In this document: positions 1 to 7,800 of the stretch, piece after piece
Numbering within the stretch: position 1 is the first letter of the stretch
Layout of the letters: every line of letters begins with the position of its first letter
IMG/VR virus record: IMGVR_UViG_3300023281_001248
Span: 1-45,710 of that record
Source of the DNA: a virus
Reading direction: 5' to 3' (one strand)
DNA: 45,710 nucleotides
Program-made: the position numbers and the translations under genes
The notes under the pieces: generated by a model
What the model saw: only the letters and a program-made list of their open reading frames with translations
The model's database searches: none
Told to the model about the DNA's origin: nothing

Positions 1-22
1 TGCCGTTCGAGTGCAAAAGGTT

Positions 23-53
23 GAAGGTCTGCTATCAGCACAAGCGGACCTTC
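23..53. other. 11-bp hairpin near the left edge
   Basis: Bases 23-33 pair with 43-53 over 11 positions (one T.G wobble when read on the plus strand) around a 9-nt loop. No gene covers it. On the minus strand it is followed by a short T-run, so it could end leftward transcription, but the run is weak. I see no tRNA fold here. The rest of bases 1-200 holds nothing else recognisable apart from a run of nine C at 178-186. Confidence 0.4.
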
Positions 54-202
54 GTGTTCGACTGTCGCGTAGTAGGCCGCGAACGACGGCATAACCAAAG
101 TGGGGCTACCGTCGACCGAAAGCCGTGTAGAGCAAGTAGGTCACTACACACAAGCGGTACGGTCTGGGCAGGTCAGACCCCCCCCCACATAGGGTGTTTA
201 CA

Positions 203-496
203 ATGTCGTACACAAAAGAACATTTCGAGGCAGCGTTTCAACTCATAACTGCAGTTTCACATCAAATCATAAAAATCGATTTTGCTGAAATGACTGTTTG
301 GATCGACAAGCTTATGAAGGCCGATGCTATCTCTGATCCAGAAGTGAAGAAGAATTTAGATAGCCTGAAAAACGTCATGAAACAGTTCTACAGTTTGCAG
401 CAAACACTTTGGGACGATGGAATCCCTGTTCGTAACATTGAGAACTACAAAGAAGTGGAAGTAGAGAAGAGACCACACATACATCCCAACCCGTAG
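203..496 (+). CDS. Small hypothetical protein, the only plus-strand gene
   Basis: This 97-residue protein is not recognised. It is mainly helical in appearance (MSYTKEHFEAAFQLITAV at the start), rich in Lys, Glu and Ile, with no signal peptide or membrane segment. The ATG at 203 follows an AGGGTG sequence about 9 nt upstream; an in-frame GTG at 194 is less likely because it leaves no ribosome site. It faces the late operon and is convergent with the gene at 641-2008. Its composition looks more AT-rich than the virion genes, which may mean it belongs to a different, possibly early, transcription unit. The coding call rests on amino-acid composition and isolation from any minus-strand gene. Confidence 0.6.
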   Translation: MSYTKEHFEAAFQLITAVSHQIIKIDFAEMTVWIDKLMKADAISDPEVKKNLDSLKNVMKQFYSLQQTLWDDGIPVRNIENYKEVEVEKRPHIHPNP

Positions 497-577
497 GAGG
501 TGGCTCCAGGCCGTGCCCTAAACAGCACCTGCCGCCATACCTTCCGACTCTACCGCTCCCGAATTACCGCTAGTCTG

Positions 578-606
578 AAAAAGGCGAACCCGTTATATGG
601 GTGCGC
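578..606 (-). terminator. Intrinsic terminator closing the late operon
   Basis: Read on the minus strand, GCG-C-ACCC and GGGT-T-CGC form a 3+4 bp stem with one internal mismatch and a 7-nt loop, followed by CTTTTT. It lies about 35 nt past the stop of the last minus-strand gene (641), the expected place for the end of the leftward late transcript. Confidence 0.65.
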
Positions 607-640
607 AACCTCGGAAGACACGCTTTCTGCGATCGATAGC

Positions 641-2008
641 CTACGGGCGAGAAACTTGTTGACAGGCCTGATTTGATCTCACGCTCTCAACACCTTTGGC
701 GACAGCCGTCGCTTCATAACAATGCTCACCCGGCGCAAGAAACTGATGCACGTAACTAGACGCAGGCGAAACAACTGTCTCTACCAAGAAATTCTCTGGC
801 ATGGCGTAGATCTTGGTCGCATCGAGATCAGCAATCGGAAGCGGAGCATTATCCTCGTACTGTGTGGGATGCGTCCATGACAGTTGCGCAGAACCTGTCA
901 AACATTCGGCTGGCAGTATCAGCTGCAAAGCATTAACCGTGCCCTCCGGGTCGACACTACAAGGATCGAACTGAGCCTGGTTGTTAAAGATCATGAACTC
1001 AGCAGTGCCATCCAGTGGGTTACGCAACGGAGCGGCAGTATCGTCAACACATATATTGCATTGTGACCCAACGACGACCGGGTTGTTATTCCCAGACGTT
1101 CCACTACGCCAGCGATAGTCGTGAGCGCACAGCTGACCATCAACGAAAAGTGCCAGACCTCTGGACCCAAATGAGAGAGTAGCTGTGTATTCCTGACCGG
1201 CAGCAATGCGACCGAACGGGCACCGCAACAACGACTCATTTTTGCCATCAACTGTATTCACGTCATGCTGAATCCAGGCATGCACGGCGTCACGCCATAA
1301 CCAAATACCGGCATGACCGGGTTCAAGAACACCCTCCGCGTCACGACTCACAAGTCCCTGCCCACCCGTTGTGATCTGGTTCGCAGTAAATCGGACCTGC
1401 CAGCGTCCAGATCCCTGTGCAAGGCCGGACTGACTTGTCTCAACGATCGCACTAGCAACGTCGGCGTTAAACGTACCCGCGATAGTTCGCATCGACGCTT
1501 CGTCTGGTGGCGTGACTGAGTCGACAACAGGTTCGGGTTCAGGCTCTGGTTCAGGCTCTGGCGGCACGACAGGTGGTGGCGTAGAAACACCATCCACAAA
1601 CACGCGGTAGCGACCAGAGAAGAAGTAGTACGTCACGCCAGGGTTTGCTTTGGCTTGTAATTGGCAATTGTACTGGGCGGTATCGAGGCGCTGATGATTC
1701 GAAATTACGGTGCCATCCTCATGAACGCAACGCCAGTCGTAGGACGTGTCCCTGACAGGCTGTGGGATGTCCTGTGCCCATGCCGGTGACGACAGCAGGG
1801 CAATAAAGAGAACCAGCAGAGCCGGAAATATGACGTAACCCCACAAGTCTTTGTGATAATCACTCGTTCGAGTTTTGAGATATTGCATGCCAAACCACCT
1901 TTTGATTTTGTTTGTTATTTTGTAATTGCTGAGTTCAGACCACTCAACCAGTCGGTTCTTCGTTAACTTTTCCAAGCCAACAAGTCGCGCTTTAAGGAAG
2001 GGAATCAT
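641..2008 (-). CDS. Exported or membrane-anchored protein with LamG-like and FN3-like regions
   Basis: The 455-residue product has a positively charged 56-residue N-terminus, a hydrophobic segment at about 57-73 and a plausible signal peptidase site, AWA|Q, at 76-79. Then come a Pro-Glu spacer (about 148-163), a beta-rich stretch resembling a concanavalin/LamG fold (about 170-350, with FVDGQL-type strands), and a C-terminal FN3-like segment (about 370-455). Several Cys residues after the signal suggest disulfides outside the cytoplasm. The start at 2008 overlaps the upstream stop as ATGA. An internal ATG at 1888 has a better ribosome site (AAAGGTGG, 6 nt away) and would give a shorter, more normal leader, so either start is possible. 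As the last gene of the late operon, just after the lysis genes, it may act on the host surface or be a virion appendage. Function unknown. Confidence 0.8.
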   Translation of the reverse strand: MIPFLKARLVGLEKLTKNRLVEWSELSNYKITNKIKRWFGMQYLKTRTSDYHKDLWGYVIFPALLVLFIALLSSPAWAQDIPQPVRDTSYDWRCVHEDGTVISNHQRLDTAQYNCQLQAKANPGVTYYFFSGRYRVFVDGVSTPPPVVPPEPEPEPEPEPVVDSVTPPDEASMRTIAGTFNADVASAIVETSQSGLAQGSGRWQVRFTANQITTGGQGLVSRDAEGVLEPGHAGIWLWRDAVHAWIQHDVNTVDGKNESLLRCPFGRIAAGQEYTATLSFGSRGLALFVDGQLCAHDYRWRSGTSGNNNPVVVGSQCNICVDDTAAPLRNPLDGTAEFMIFNNQAQFDPCSVDPEGTVNALQLILPAECLTGSAQLSWTHPTQYEDNAPLPIADLDATKIYAMPENFLVETVVSPASSYVHQFLAPGEHCYEATAVAKGVESVRSNQACQQVSRP

Positions 2009-2298
2009 TCAGACACCAGGTTGCGTACGTGATCTTCGAGATCGGAAACATCGGTCTGCAAGATTCCGACACGAGTCTCCATACCAATAAGATGGCCGTC
2101 GATCTCCGAGATCCTGGCCGCGTACGATATGCCAGCGTCTGTCTTCAGTTCCTCTTCGAGAACCTGGCGGATCACTTCTTTTGCAGCGGCGTCAGTTCCT
2201 TTTTCGAATACGCCCATGAGCCAACCGCCGATACCAAGAATTACTGCAACAGCGACTGCCGTGATCACGTTCCCAACAATTGGATTACTTTCCGCCAT
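2005..2298 (-). CDS. Small membrane protein with coiled coil
   Basis: The 97-residue protein MAESNPIVGN... has one N-terminal membrane segment (about residues 8-30, Ala/Val/Ile/Gly rich), then a charged helical tail likely to form a coiled coil. The start at 2298 is set by AAAGGAGA 7-8 nt upstream and overlaps the end of the preceding gene by 14 bases; a longer frame to 2397 is Arg-rich and looks non-coding. Its place next to lysis genes makes a holin, antiholin or membrane-accessory role possible, but a single membrane span with a coiled coil is not diagnostic. Confidence 0.75.
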   Translation of the reverse strand: MAESNPIVGNVITAVAVAVILGIGGWLMGVFEKGTDAAAKEVIRQVLEEELKTDAGISYAARISEIDGHLIGMETRVGILQTDVSDLEDHVRNLVSE

Positions 2299-3130
2299 CG
2301 TCGTTCTCCTTTTGTGCGGTGCGCTTCTTCTCGATTGCATTAAGGATTGTTGCACGCTTTGCGGCCCGTTCCTTATCCGCCGCCTCTTGCTCCGCAACCT
2401 GCTTCTTCAAACGCTCGATTTCAGCGTCATCCTTTTTATGCTCCTGAAGTCGTTCTTCTATCAAATTATCGTATTGCGCAAATTTGTCGGCAACCATTTG
2501 CTGCTGCTCGTCAAAGTCTTCCTGCTGAACCTGCGCTAACAGCAATTGATCATACTCAGCTTCAGATATTACGACGCCACTCACTGGTTCCGGTTCTGGC
2601 ACAACAACGACTGCAGGAATCTCCATGCGCCTGGTGCCGCCAAACTCGAATCCAAATGATGCCTTTGCTGCTGTCTCATCGCCTGCAACACCTACAGCAA
2701 ATGTAAGCGCGGTATTGCGTTCGTTATCAATCATGTACGCGTACCCAACAGCGTAGCCAGAAGTACTGTTCAAGCGACTCATGCCAAGCGTCAACCTGGA
2801 GTTTTGGTCTTGAGGTAAGTGAATTTGCATCGCGGCTTCAGCGGCAACGGCGTCACGATATGCTTTTATCCACTTGTTGTGGATATTGAATGTATTGTTT
2901 GTGTTGGTGATCCACTCAGTAGGCACGACACCGTCCTGCCCGTCCTGCCCGTCCTGCCCGTCCTGCCCGTCCTGCCCGTCCTCACCCGGTGGACCCTGCG
3001 GTCCCGGTGGTCCGGCTGGTCCGGCTGGTCCCGGCGCATTACAATGATGCGGGTCGCCTTTGCAGTCATCGTCATTATCCGCTAACGCAATCAGCGGCAA
3101 GAAAAACAGTAGTAATAAAAACTTCTTCAT
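2285..3130 (-). CDS. Exported collagen-like protein with YadA-type membrane-anchor-like region
   Basis: The 281-residue product opens with a clear signal peptide (MKKFLLLLFFLPLIALA|D, cleavage after 17). A collagen-like tract of twelve Gly-X-Y triplets follows at about 32-67, ending in five EDG/QDG-type triplets. Residues about 94-163 run Ala-rich helix, then four alternating amphipathic strands with Gly-Tyr-Ala patterns ending in FGFEF. This resembles the C-terminal beta-barrel anchor of trimeric autotransporter adhesins (YadA family). Unlike those, it continues about 118 residues with a Pro-Glu linker and a long coiled coil. The start at 3130 overlaps the upstream stop as ATGA; upstream in-frame codons would hide the signal peptide. 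A signal peptide is not expected on an ordinary virion fibre. I infer a trimeric outer-membrane protein made late in infection; a virion fibre with a chance signal is the alternative. Confidence 0.8.
   Translation of the reverse strand: MKKFLLLLFFLPLIALADNDDDCKGDPHHCNAPGPAGPAGPPGPQGPPGEDGQDGQDGQDGQDGQDGVVPTEWITNTNNTFNIHNKWIKAYRDAVAAEAAMQIHLPQDQNSRLTLGMSRLNSTSGYAVGYAYMIDNERNTALTFAVGVAGDETAAKASFGFEFGGTRRMEIPAVVVVPEPEPVSGVVISEAEYDQLLLAQVQQEDFDEQQQMVADKFAQYDNLIEERLQEHKKDDAEIERLKKQVAEQEAADKERAAKRATILNAIEKKRTAQKENDDGGK
2932..2985 (-). repeat. 9-bp tandem repeat coding Gly-X-Y triplets
   Basis: Five perfect copies of a 9-bp unit (cgtcctgcc on the plus strand, 2932-2976) and a degenerate sixth code the QDG triplets of the collagen-like tract. 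Perfect identity suggests recent expansion by slippage; copy changes keep the reading frame and would alter stalk length. Confidence 0.9.
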
Positions 3131-3540
3131 AACGCGTACCCCAGTCCTAACAGAACAATCAGCACCTTGTGCCATACGTTGTCCCAAAAATGATCTCGAC
3201 GCTCATCCTCAAGCATCTCCTGTCGGATCTGACCGACTTCCTGCTGCTTCTTCGCTGCAGAAAGAATGTGGTCGTATGCCGCATCAGAATCCCGTGCGAT
3301 GTCCGCATTCAGTTGCGCGATCTCTTTATTGCCTTCGGCAACGTCTTCATAAACATCGATCGCCTGCCAACATTCTGTAGCAGTCCATGGTAACGAACAG
3401 AGACTTGGGTAGTCGACAGGGTCCGTTACTTCTTCGTCCGATCGCGCAGCTTCTTCAAACTCAGGTAGCTGTATCCGTTCTGCTGCGCACGCGCTTACCA
3501 TTAAAGCGAGCAGCAATATCAGCCATGGTTTCGTCTTCAC
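3127..3540 (-). CDS. Lipoprotein with C-terminal membrane segment, spanin-like (u-spanin candidate)
   Basis: From a GTG at 3540 (GGAGAG 5 nt upstream) the 137-residue product starts VKTKPWLILLLALMVSAC, a lipoprotein signal with lipobox V-S-A-C and lipidated Cys18. The middle is helical and charged (about 60-120). The last 15 residues, HKVLIVLLGLGYAL, are hydrophobic. A lipidated N-terminus plus a C-terminal membrane segment is the layout of unimolecular spanins such as T1 gp11. The first 80 bases overlap the 3' end of the i-spanin-like gene in another frame, as in Rz/Rz1 pairs, so it could instead be the o-spanin partner. Either way it should link inner and outer membranes and act in outer-membrane disruption at lysis. 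The longer frame to 3582 would bury the signal. Confidence 0.75.
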   Translation of the reverse strand: MKTKPWLILLLALMVSACAAERIQLPEFEEAARSDEEVTDPVDYPSLCSLPWTATECWQAIDVYEDVAEGNKEIAQLNADIARDSDAAYDHILSAAKKQQEVGQIRQEMLEDERRDHFWDNVWHKVLIVLLGLGYAL

Positions 3541-3805
3541 CGATTCTCTCCAAACTAGCCTCAGATTTCTTACGCACTTCACGCGCCTTTATCTTTTTCA
3601 CCGCGATATTACTCTGCAGCTTCTTGGCTTTTTGAATGTCGACTGCGGTTCCTTTTTGCAGTTCCTTGATCTTGTCTTCATCATGCTGAACCTGGACCTC
3701 CAGTGCGCCAGCACGACGAGCGTTCAAGATCATACCTGCTGCGACAGCTATCGCGCCAGCAATCGCTACCCAGCTGAGTGATTTCAACCAAGTCCAGAGC
3801 CTCAC
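3461..3805 (-). CDS. i-spanin-like (Rz-like) inner-membrane protein
   Basis: The 114-residue product has an N-terminal membrane segment (about residues 10-27, SLSWVAIAGAIAVAAGMIL), then a charged helical region with heptad-like Lys/Glu spacing (about 35-90) and a basic C-terminus. This is the layout of an inner-membrane spanin. It starts at a GTG overlapping the holin candidate's stop as GTGA, so translation is probably coupled. The 80-base overlap with the downstream lipoprotein gene is typical of two-component spanins. Sequence similarity to a named Rz cannot be judged here. Confidence 0.7.
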   Translation of the reverse strand: MRLWTWLKSLSWVAIAGAIAVAAGMILNARRAGALEVQVQHDEDKIKELQKGTAVDIQKAKKLQSNIAVKKIKAREVRKKSEASLERIGEDETMADIAARFNGKRVRSRTDTAT

Positions 3806-3984
3806 TTCGTCAGCACCTTTTCTTTCTTCCAGTACCCTGCAAGTCCAGAGGCCAGAGACACCGTTAGACCGATGTACCCGGCGCTAATCGTTAGATCTGT
3901 AAATTCATTGAGTGTGCCCCAGAACGCTGACATAGCGAGTCCGGCGATCGTTGCTGCAGTGATGGTGCTTGACGGTTTATTCAT
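3802..3984 (-). CDS. Small two-span membrane protein, holin candidate
   Basis: The 60-residue protein MNKPSSTITAATIAG... has two hydrophobic segments (about 8-24 and 36-53) separated by an acidic turn, and ends in a Lys-rich tail (WKKEKVLTK). That fits a small class II holin, which would form the membrane lesion that triggers lysis. The ATG at 3984 overlaps the upstream stop (TAATG) and follows GGGGAGA; the frame extends to 4005 without a good start. It lies between a cell-wall peptidase and spanin-like genes, which is the main support for the role. Confidence 0.65.
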   Translation of the reverse strand: MNKPSSTITAATIAGLAMSAFWGTLNEFTDLTISAGYIGLTVSLASGLAGYWKKEKVLTK

Positions 3985-4418
3985 TAGAGTCTCCCCTTGT
4001 ACCAAAAGTGCGGAAGGTCATCGAAGTTCTGATCATCCAGGATGATCTGATCCTCATTCCAATTACCTCCCCAGGCAAGGTCGTATCCCAATGTTCTGCC
4101 GACACCGATGATCATGCCAGCCATGTAAATAAATCTGCGTGCGTCGTTCCAGTCGATCGGATACGGAACCACATCGACTGCATTCGACTTCCAGTCGGGA
4201 TCTTCCGTGCCGTCAGGCAGCTTTGGTGGATTGTGATCAGACCCACCTGGACCGACTTTGGTGCGTCCCTCTTCAAGCAGCTGTGCCTGCCTGTCCCATG
4301 ACCGAACACCTTCGAGAACCTTGATGTCGTATTCGACGACAACAACCTCTAATGTCTCGATAATCTCGTCGCAACACGTATCGAGTTGAATGCGTGATTG
4401 TCCGCCGAATGCTGGCAT
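3984..4418 (-). CDS. M15-family peptidase, endolysin
   Basis: The 144-residue protein matches the M15 (VanY / L-alanyl-D-glutamate peptidase) fold. Motifs are VRSWDRQAQLLEEGRTK (38-54), GSDHN with zinc ligand His62, AVDVVPYPIDW with ligand Asp82, AWGGNW (115-120) and DDLPHF with probable catalytic Asp134 and ligand His137. It should cut peptide cross-links of peptidoglycan in the periplasm. No signal peptide or wall-binding domain is present, so it would need a holin. The ATG at 4418 lies one base after the upstream stop with GGGAA before it; a TTG at 4439 is a weaker start. The His62-Asp82 spacing is wider than in compact M15 enzymes because of a Pro/Asp-rich loop. Confidence 0.9.
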   Translation of the reverse strand: MPAFGGQSRIQLDTCCDEIIETLEVVVVEYDIKVLEGVRSWDRQAQLLEEGRTKVGPGGSDHNPPKLPDGTEDPDWKSNAVDVVPYPIDWNDARRFIYMAGMIIGVGRTLGYDLAWGGNWNEDQIILDDQNFDDLPHFWYKGRL

Positions 4419-4419
4419 G

Positions 4420-4758
4420 TCATTTCCCGTTATTTGCAATCAGATCACGAATTTCCTTGAAGTCTTCGCGCTGATCCTTTCTAAGCAGTGCGTGCTGACC
4501 TGTTAATTCCTGTCGTACTGATTCAATCTTATCGTAAATTTGCTTCCTTCCAGTTGATCCCTCTTTGATCGATTCATCGATCTGTTTTTGATGACCCTTT
4601 AGTGCCTCAAGTTCCTTGTCATGATTGTGAAGCATTCTCCACAACCATAAAGCAACTGGCACAAGAGGTGCCCACAAATTATCCGCAATCCACTCCATTC
4701 TTTGTTCCGCCGTTTTCATAAAATTAGGGGCGCGCAAAATTCGGTTTTCATGTTTCAT
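4420..4758 (-). CDS. Small membrane-associated coiled-coil protein
   Basis: This 112-residue protein has a Trp-rich hydrophobic segment (about residues 28-43, NLWAPLVPVALWLWRM) and then a long charged helix with heptad-like spacing to the C-terminus. It sits directly before the M15 peptidase, one base from that gene's start. A holin, antiholin or peptidase-regulating role is possible from position, but I do not recognise a family. A second in-frame Met at residue 14 could be the true start; neither has a strong ribosome site. Confidence 0.65.
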   Translation of the reverse strand: MKHENRILRAPNFMKTAEQRMEWIADNLWAPLVPVALWLWRMLHNHDKELEALKGHQKQIDESIKEGSTGRKQIYDKIESVRQELTGQHALLRKDQREDFKEIRDLIANNGK

Positions 4759-4803
4759 AAACTCAAAAATTCCCGCGCTATGTGTCCCCAGGCGTTTTTC
4801 GTT

Positions 4804-7800
4804 TTACAGGTATTCCAGCAATGGTTCCACTTGTGCCGTCAGCGCGTTCCGTTTCTCCAGTAATTTATCTCTAAGCGCCGTCCGTTTTTCTGGCGACAGC
4901 CTGCGGTCTAATGAGACCTGGTTGATCTGTTTGTTCACCTTGCTTACCTCTGTTGCTACACGTCGCAACGTGGGGCGCAACGCAAGGATCTGCGCCTCAT
5001 TATGAGCTAGTCCAAGTGCCCGTTGCCCCTCACCCTCTTCAATATAGGTCTTCAGTGTCCGCGCTATAGCATCGCTCTCACGGACCTGTTCCCACAAGAT
5101 GCGATTGTACTTGGTGGTGTGCGGAACATCGGCCTGTTTGAACCGCTTCAGTACAGGTAGTTCATGCAGTTTCATTGCACCTAGTTCACCAAGCGCACGT
5201 TCTGGTCCATGCAAGATGCTATCCGTCATGACGTTAGCAACAGACATTGTGTACACACCCAAAGCACCGAAGTACCCGCGCATCAGATGTTCGATCCGCT
5301 TCGGCGACTGCATGACATCAGGCATGAAGTCAGGCATTGCATCACCAACCCAACGCGCAAACTCTCCAGTGCGCCAGTCGTATTGACGCTGTGGCAACAT
5401 GTTCTCCATACCAGCGGGAATGATTGGCGTCGACGTGAAGATATTGGTATTGAAGTAGCTTTCAATTGCTGGCTTGGCAAGCTGCGGTATCGGATTAAAA
5501 GCAAAGGTATCGAGAGCGGCATGAAGCATACTTCTACTGAACTCATCCCAGCCATCGATACCCTTGCCTGCGCGCCAGATCCTTTCGGGAATGGTGCTGA
5601 ATAGCACACCGCTTTCGAAAGGTTTCGGTAAGCGCCAGTGTTCGCCCTGAATCCAGAAATGATAGTAGGTATCTCTGTCCCACTCAGGCAGCGCGTTGTA
5701 CCTGTCGTCATCATCATTGGCGATCGCGAGTGAAAGAGATGCAGCGGCGAGCGCACCGCCCTTCATGGCGAAACTCATCGGACTCTCTTTAGCACCGCGC
5801 CACAACTTATTGATGCCCTGTATCCTGGCATTAAGGAACGGCACGATCTGAATCAGGTTTTGTATCGCAACAAAGTCACCACTGCGTGTGAAGTTAAGCA
5901 GATCCTGCGCCTGGTACGCCGCCTCTTCAGGACTTGCAAGACCCTCACTTACTGCCTGCTGTTTTGCGGCCTGCCCTTTAATACCTTGCTGACCTAGCTC
6001 CGCGATACGCCTGTCCCAGACAAGCTTCAAGCTGTTGTAGACACGTACCCTGTTGCTGAACTCCGATGCTGTACCGACACGCTTCCACCACTGAACTATT
6101 TTCCGCGGTGAAATGATGGTGTTCATAAAGCCGTCGATCTCATGCCCAGGAACTTCCATGTCCTTGAGTAGGTCACGAATCTTTTCTGGATTGGTGTCGT
6201 AGAAACCGCCACCACCACGACCAGCATAGGCAAGCGCAAGCATTGCAGGACTGTCGTTGTATGCCTCATGCAGTGACTTTATTGGATCGGCAAGCGAGTG
6301 TAGAGGTGCCTTGCTGACAATGAATGTCTGGACCGTGTCACGCATCCAGTTAGCGAGCATGAATGCCGGGTCCGTAGTAACGCCGATCGTCAACCACTTC
6401 TTACTGGTACGCATGGCAGACATCCACATACCTATGTTCTTGCCTTGCATGCCAACGATAGACTTGAGCAGCAACCTGTCAGTAACACGATAGTAGACAG
6501 GCTTTCCTTTGACCATCAGCGTGACGATGTTCGGACCTTGCGGCGCGACACGATTAAAAAAGGTTAGCCATTTGTCTTGCTCTGCTTTGCTCCAGGTATC
6601 AAAAACAGCAACAGCATCTTCCTCGGTCGCGGCGTTAATCATTCCCGAATGGAACATCATCTTTATAAGGTCAGCTGCCTTGGTGCTTGGAATGCGCTGC
6701 GGTCTGGCTGGTTGTGGCTCCAGCACATATGCACCAGTCTTCAGGGCAGCATCAACAGTTCTGCGATGCGCCTCATTCCTGTAGCTTCTCTCCAGCAGGT
6801 ACGCTGTGTTCATAAACATGGAGTCAACGACATTGCCTTCGAGCTTGGTAGGTGAGCCGTCCTCATCCACTTTACCTGTCAGTCGGAACAGACCCGCGCT
6901 CGATACGTCGGTTCTACTGTTATGACCTGGGGGATGACCGGACTCCAGCCCAGACATCTCACGCCAAAACGGAACGTAGTCATAGCTCTCCCAGATTGCT
7001 CTTTCTTTCGCATCGATCACGCCTGTCTGCACTGCGAGATCCAGGTTGGCTTTATTTACCTTGACCCAGTTGGCCTGCACTTCCTTGAAGATCTCTTCGT
7101 ATGTCGTTCCGTCTTCCGCGGTCTGGTCGCGTGCCCACTGCAGCGTCTGATCCACAAGTTGCTGCTCGATTAGTTTCTCTCTTCTCTTGGAGCCAAGTCG
7201 CCCAGCCTGCAGATCCTTTGCGATCAAAGATCCAGCACGAGTAGCAACCATCCACTTCTCCCAGTTACGAAGCTGACTGTCGCCACCGATCTTTTGCAAC
7301 GGAGTCCAGATTTCCTGGAACGCCTGACCGTCTTTCGGGTTAGTGAAGTTGAGACCTTTAACCTTGGTGCCATCAGCCAGCGTTACAAACGCCTCCTTCA
7401 GTGAAGGTATGCCGTGACGCATTACCGCACCCATGACGTTGTTCATGTTCCTGATGGTACTCATAGCCTTTGATGCACTGACACTGGCGTCGAGTATCGA
7501 GCCGTAGGCCGCTATCTCATTTGTCTTTGTCGCATTAGCACTGTCAATGAGACCCTGCGTTAGCTCGGCAAACGACATGTCATGGAAGATCTGCATCGAC
7601 TTGCGCATACGATCGGGCCATGACATCTCACGGAATGGCGTGTTCATCTTCTTTTCCCATTCCGCATCAAGCTCTGGCGTCATGGGTGAGCTTGCTGAGA
7701 ACATGACCGCATCAAACTCTTTAGCAAGTCCTTCCAAAGCAATACCAACCTCCAGGTTAGTACCTGCATTGCGAAGGTTCCTCAATTGATCGGACTTCAG

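Noticed and set aside
23-60. Possible tRNA around the left-edge hairpin
   Set aside because: There is a GTTCGA sequence but no acceptor, D-arm or anticodon stem can be drawn.
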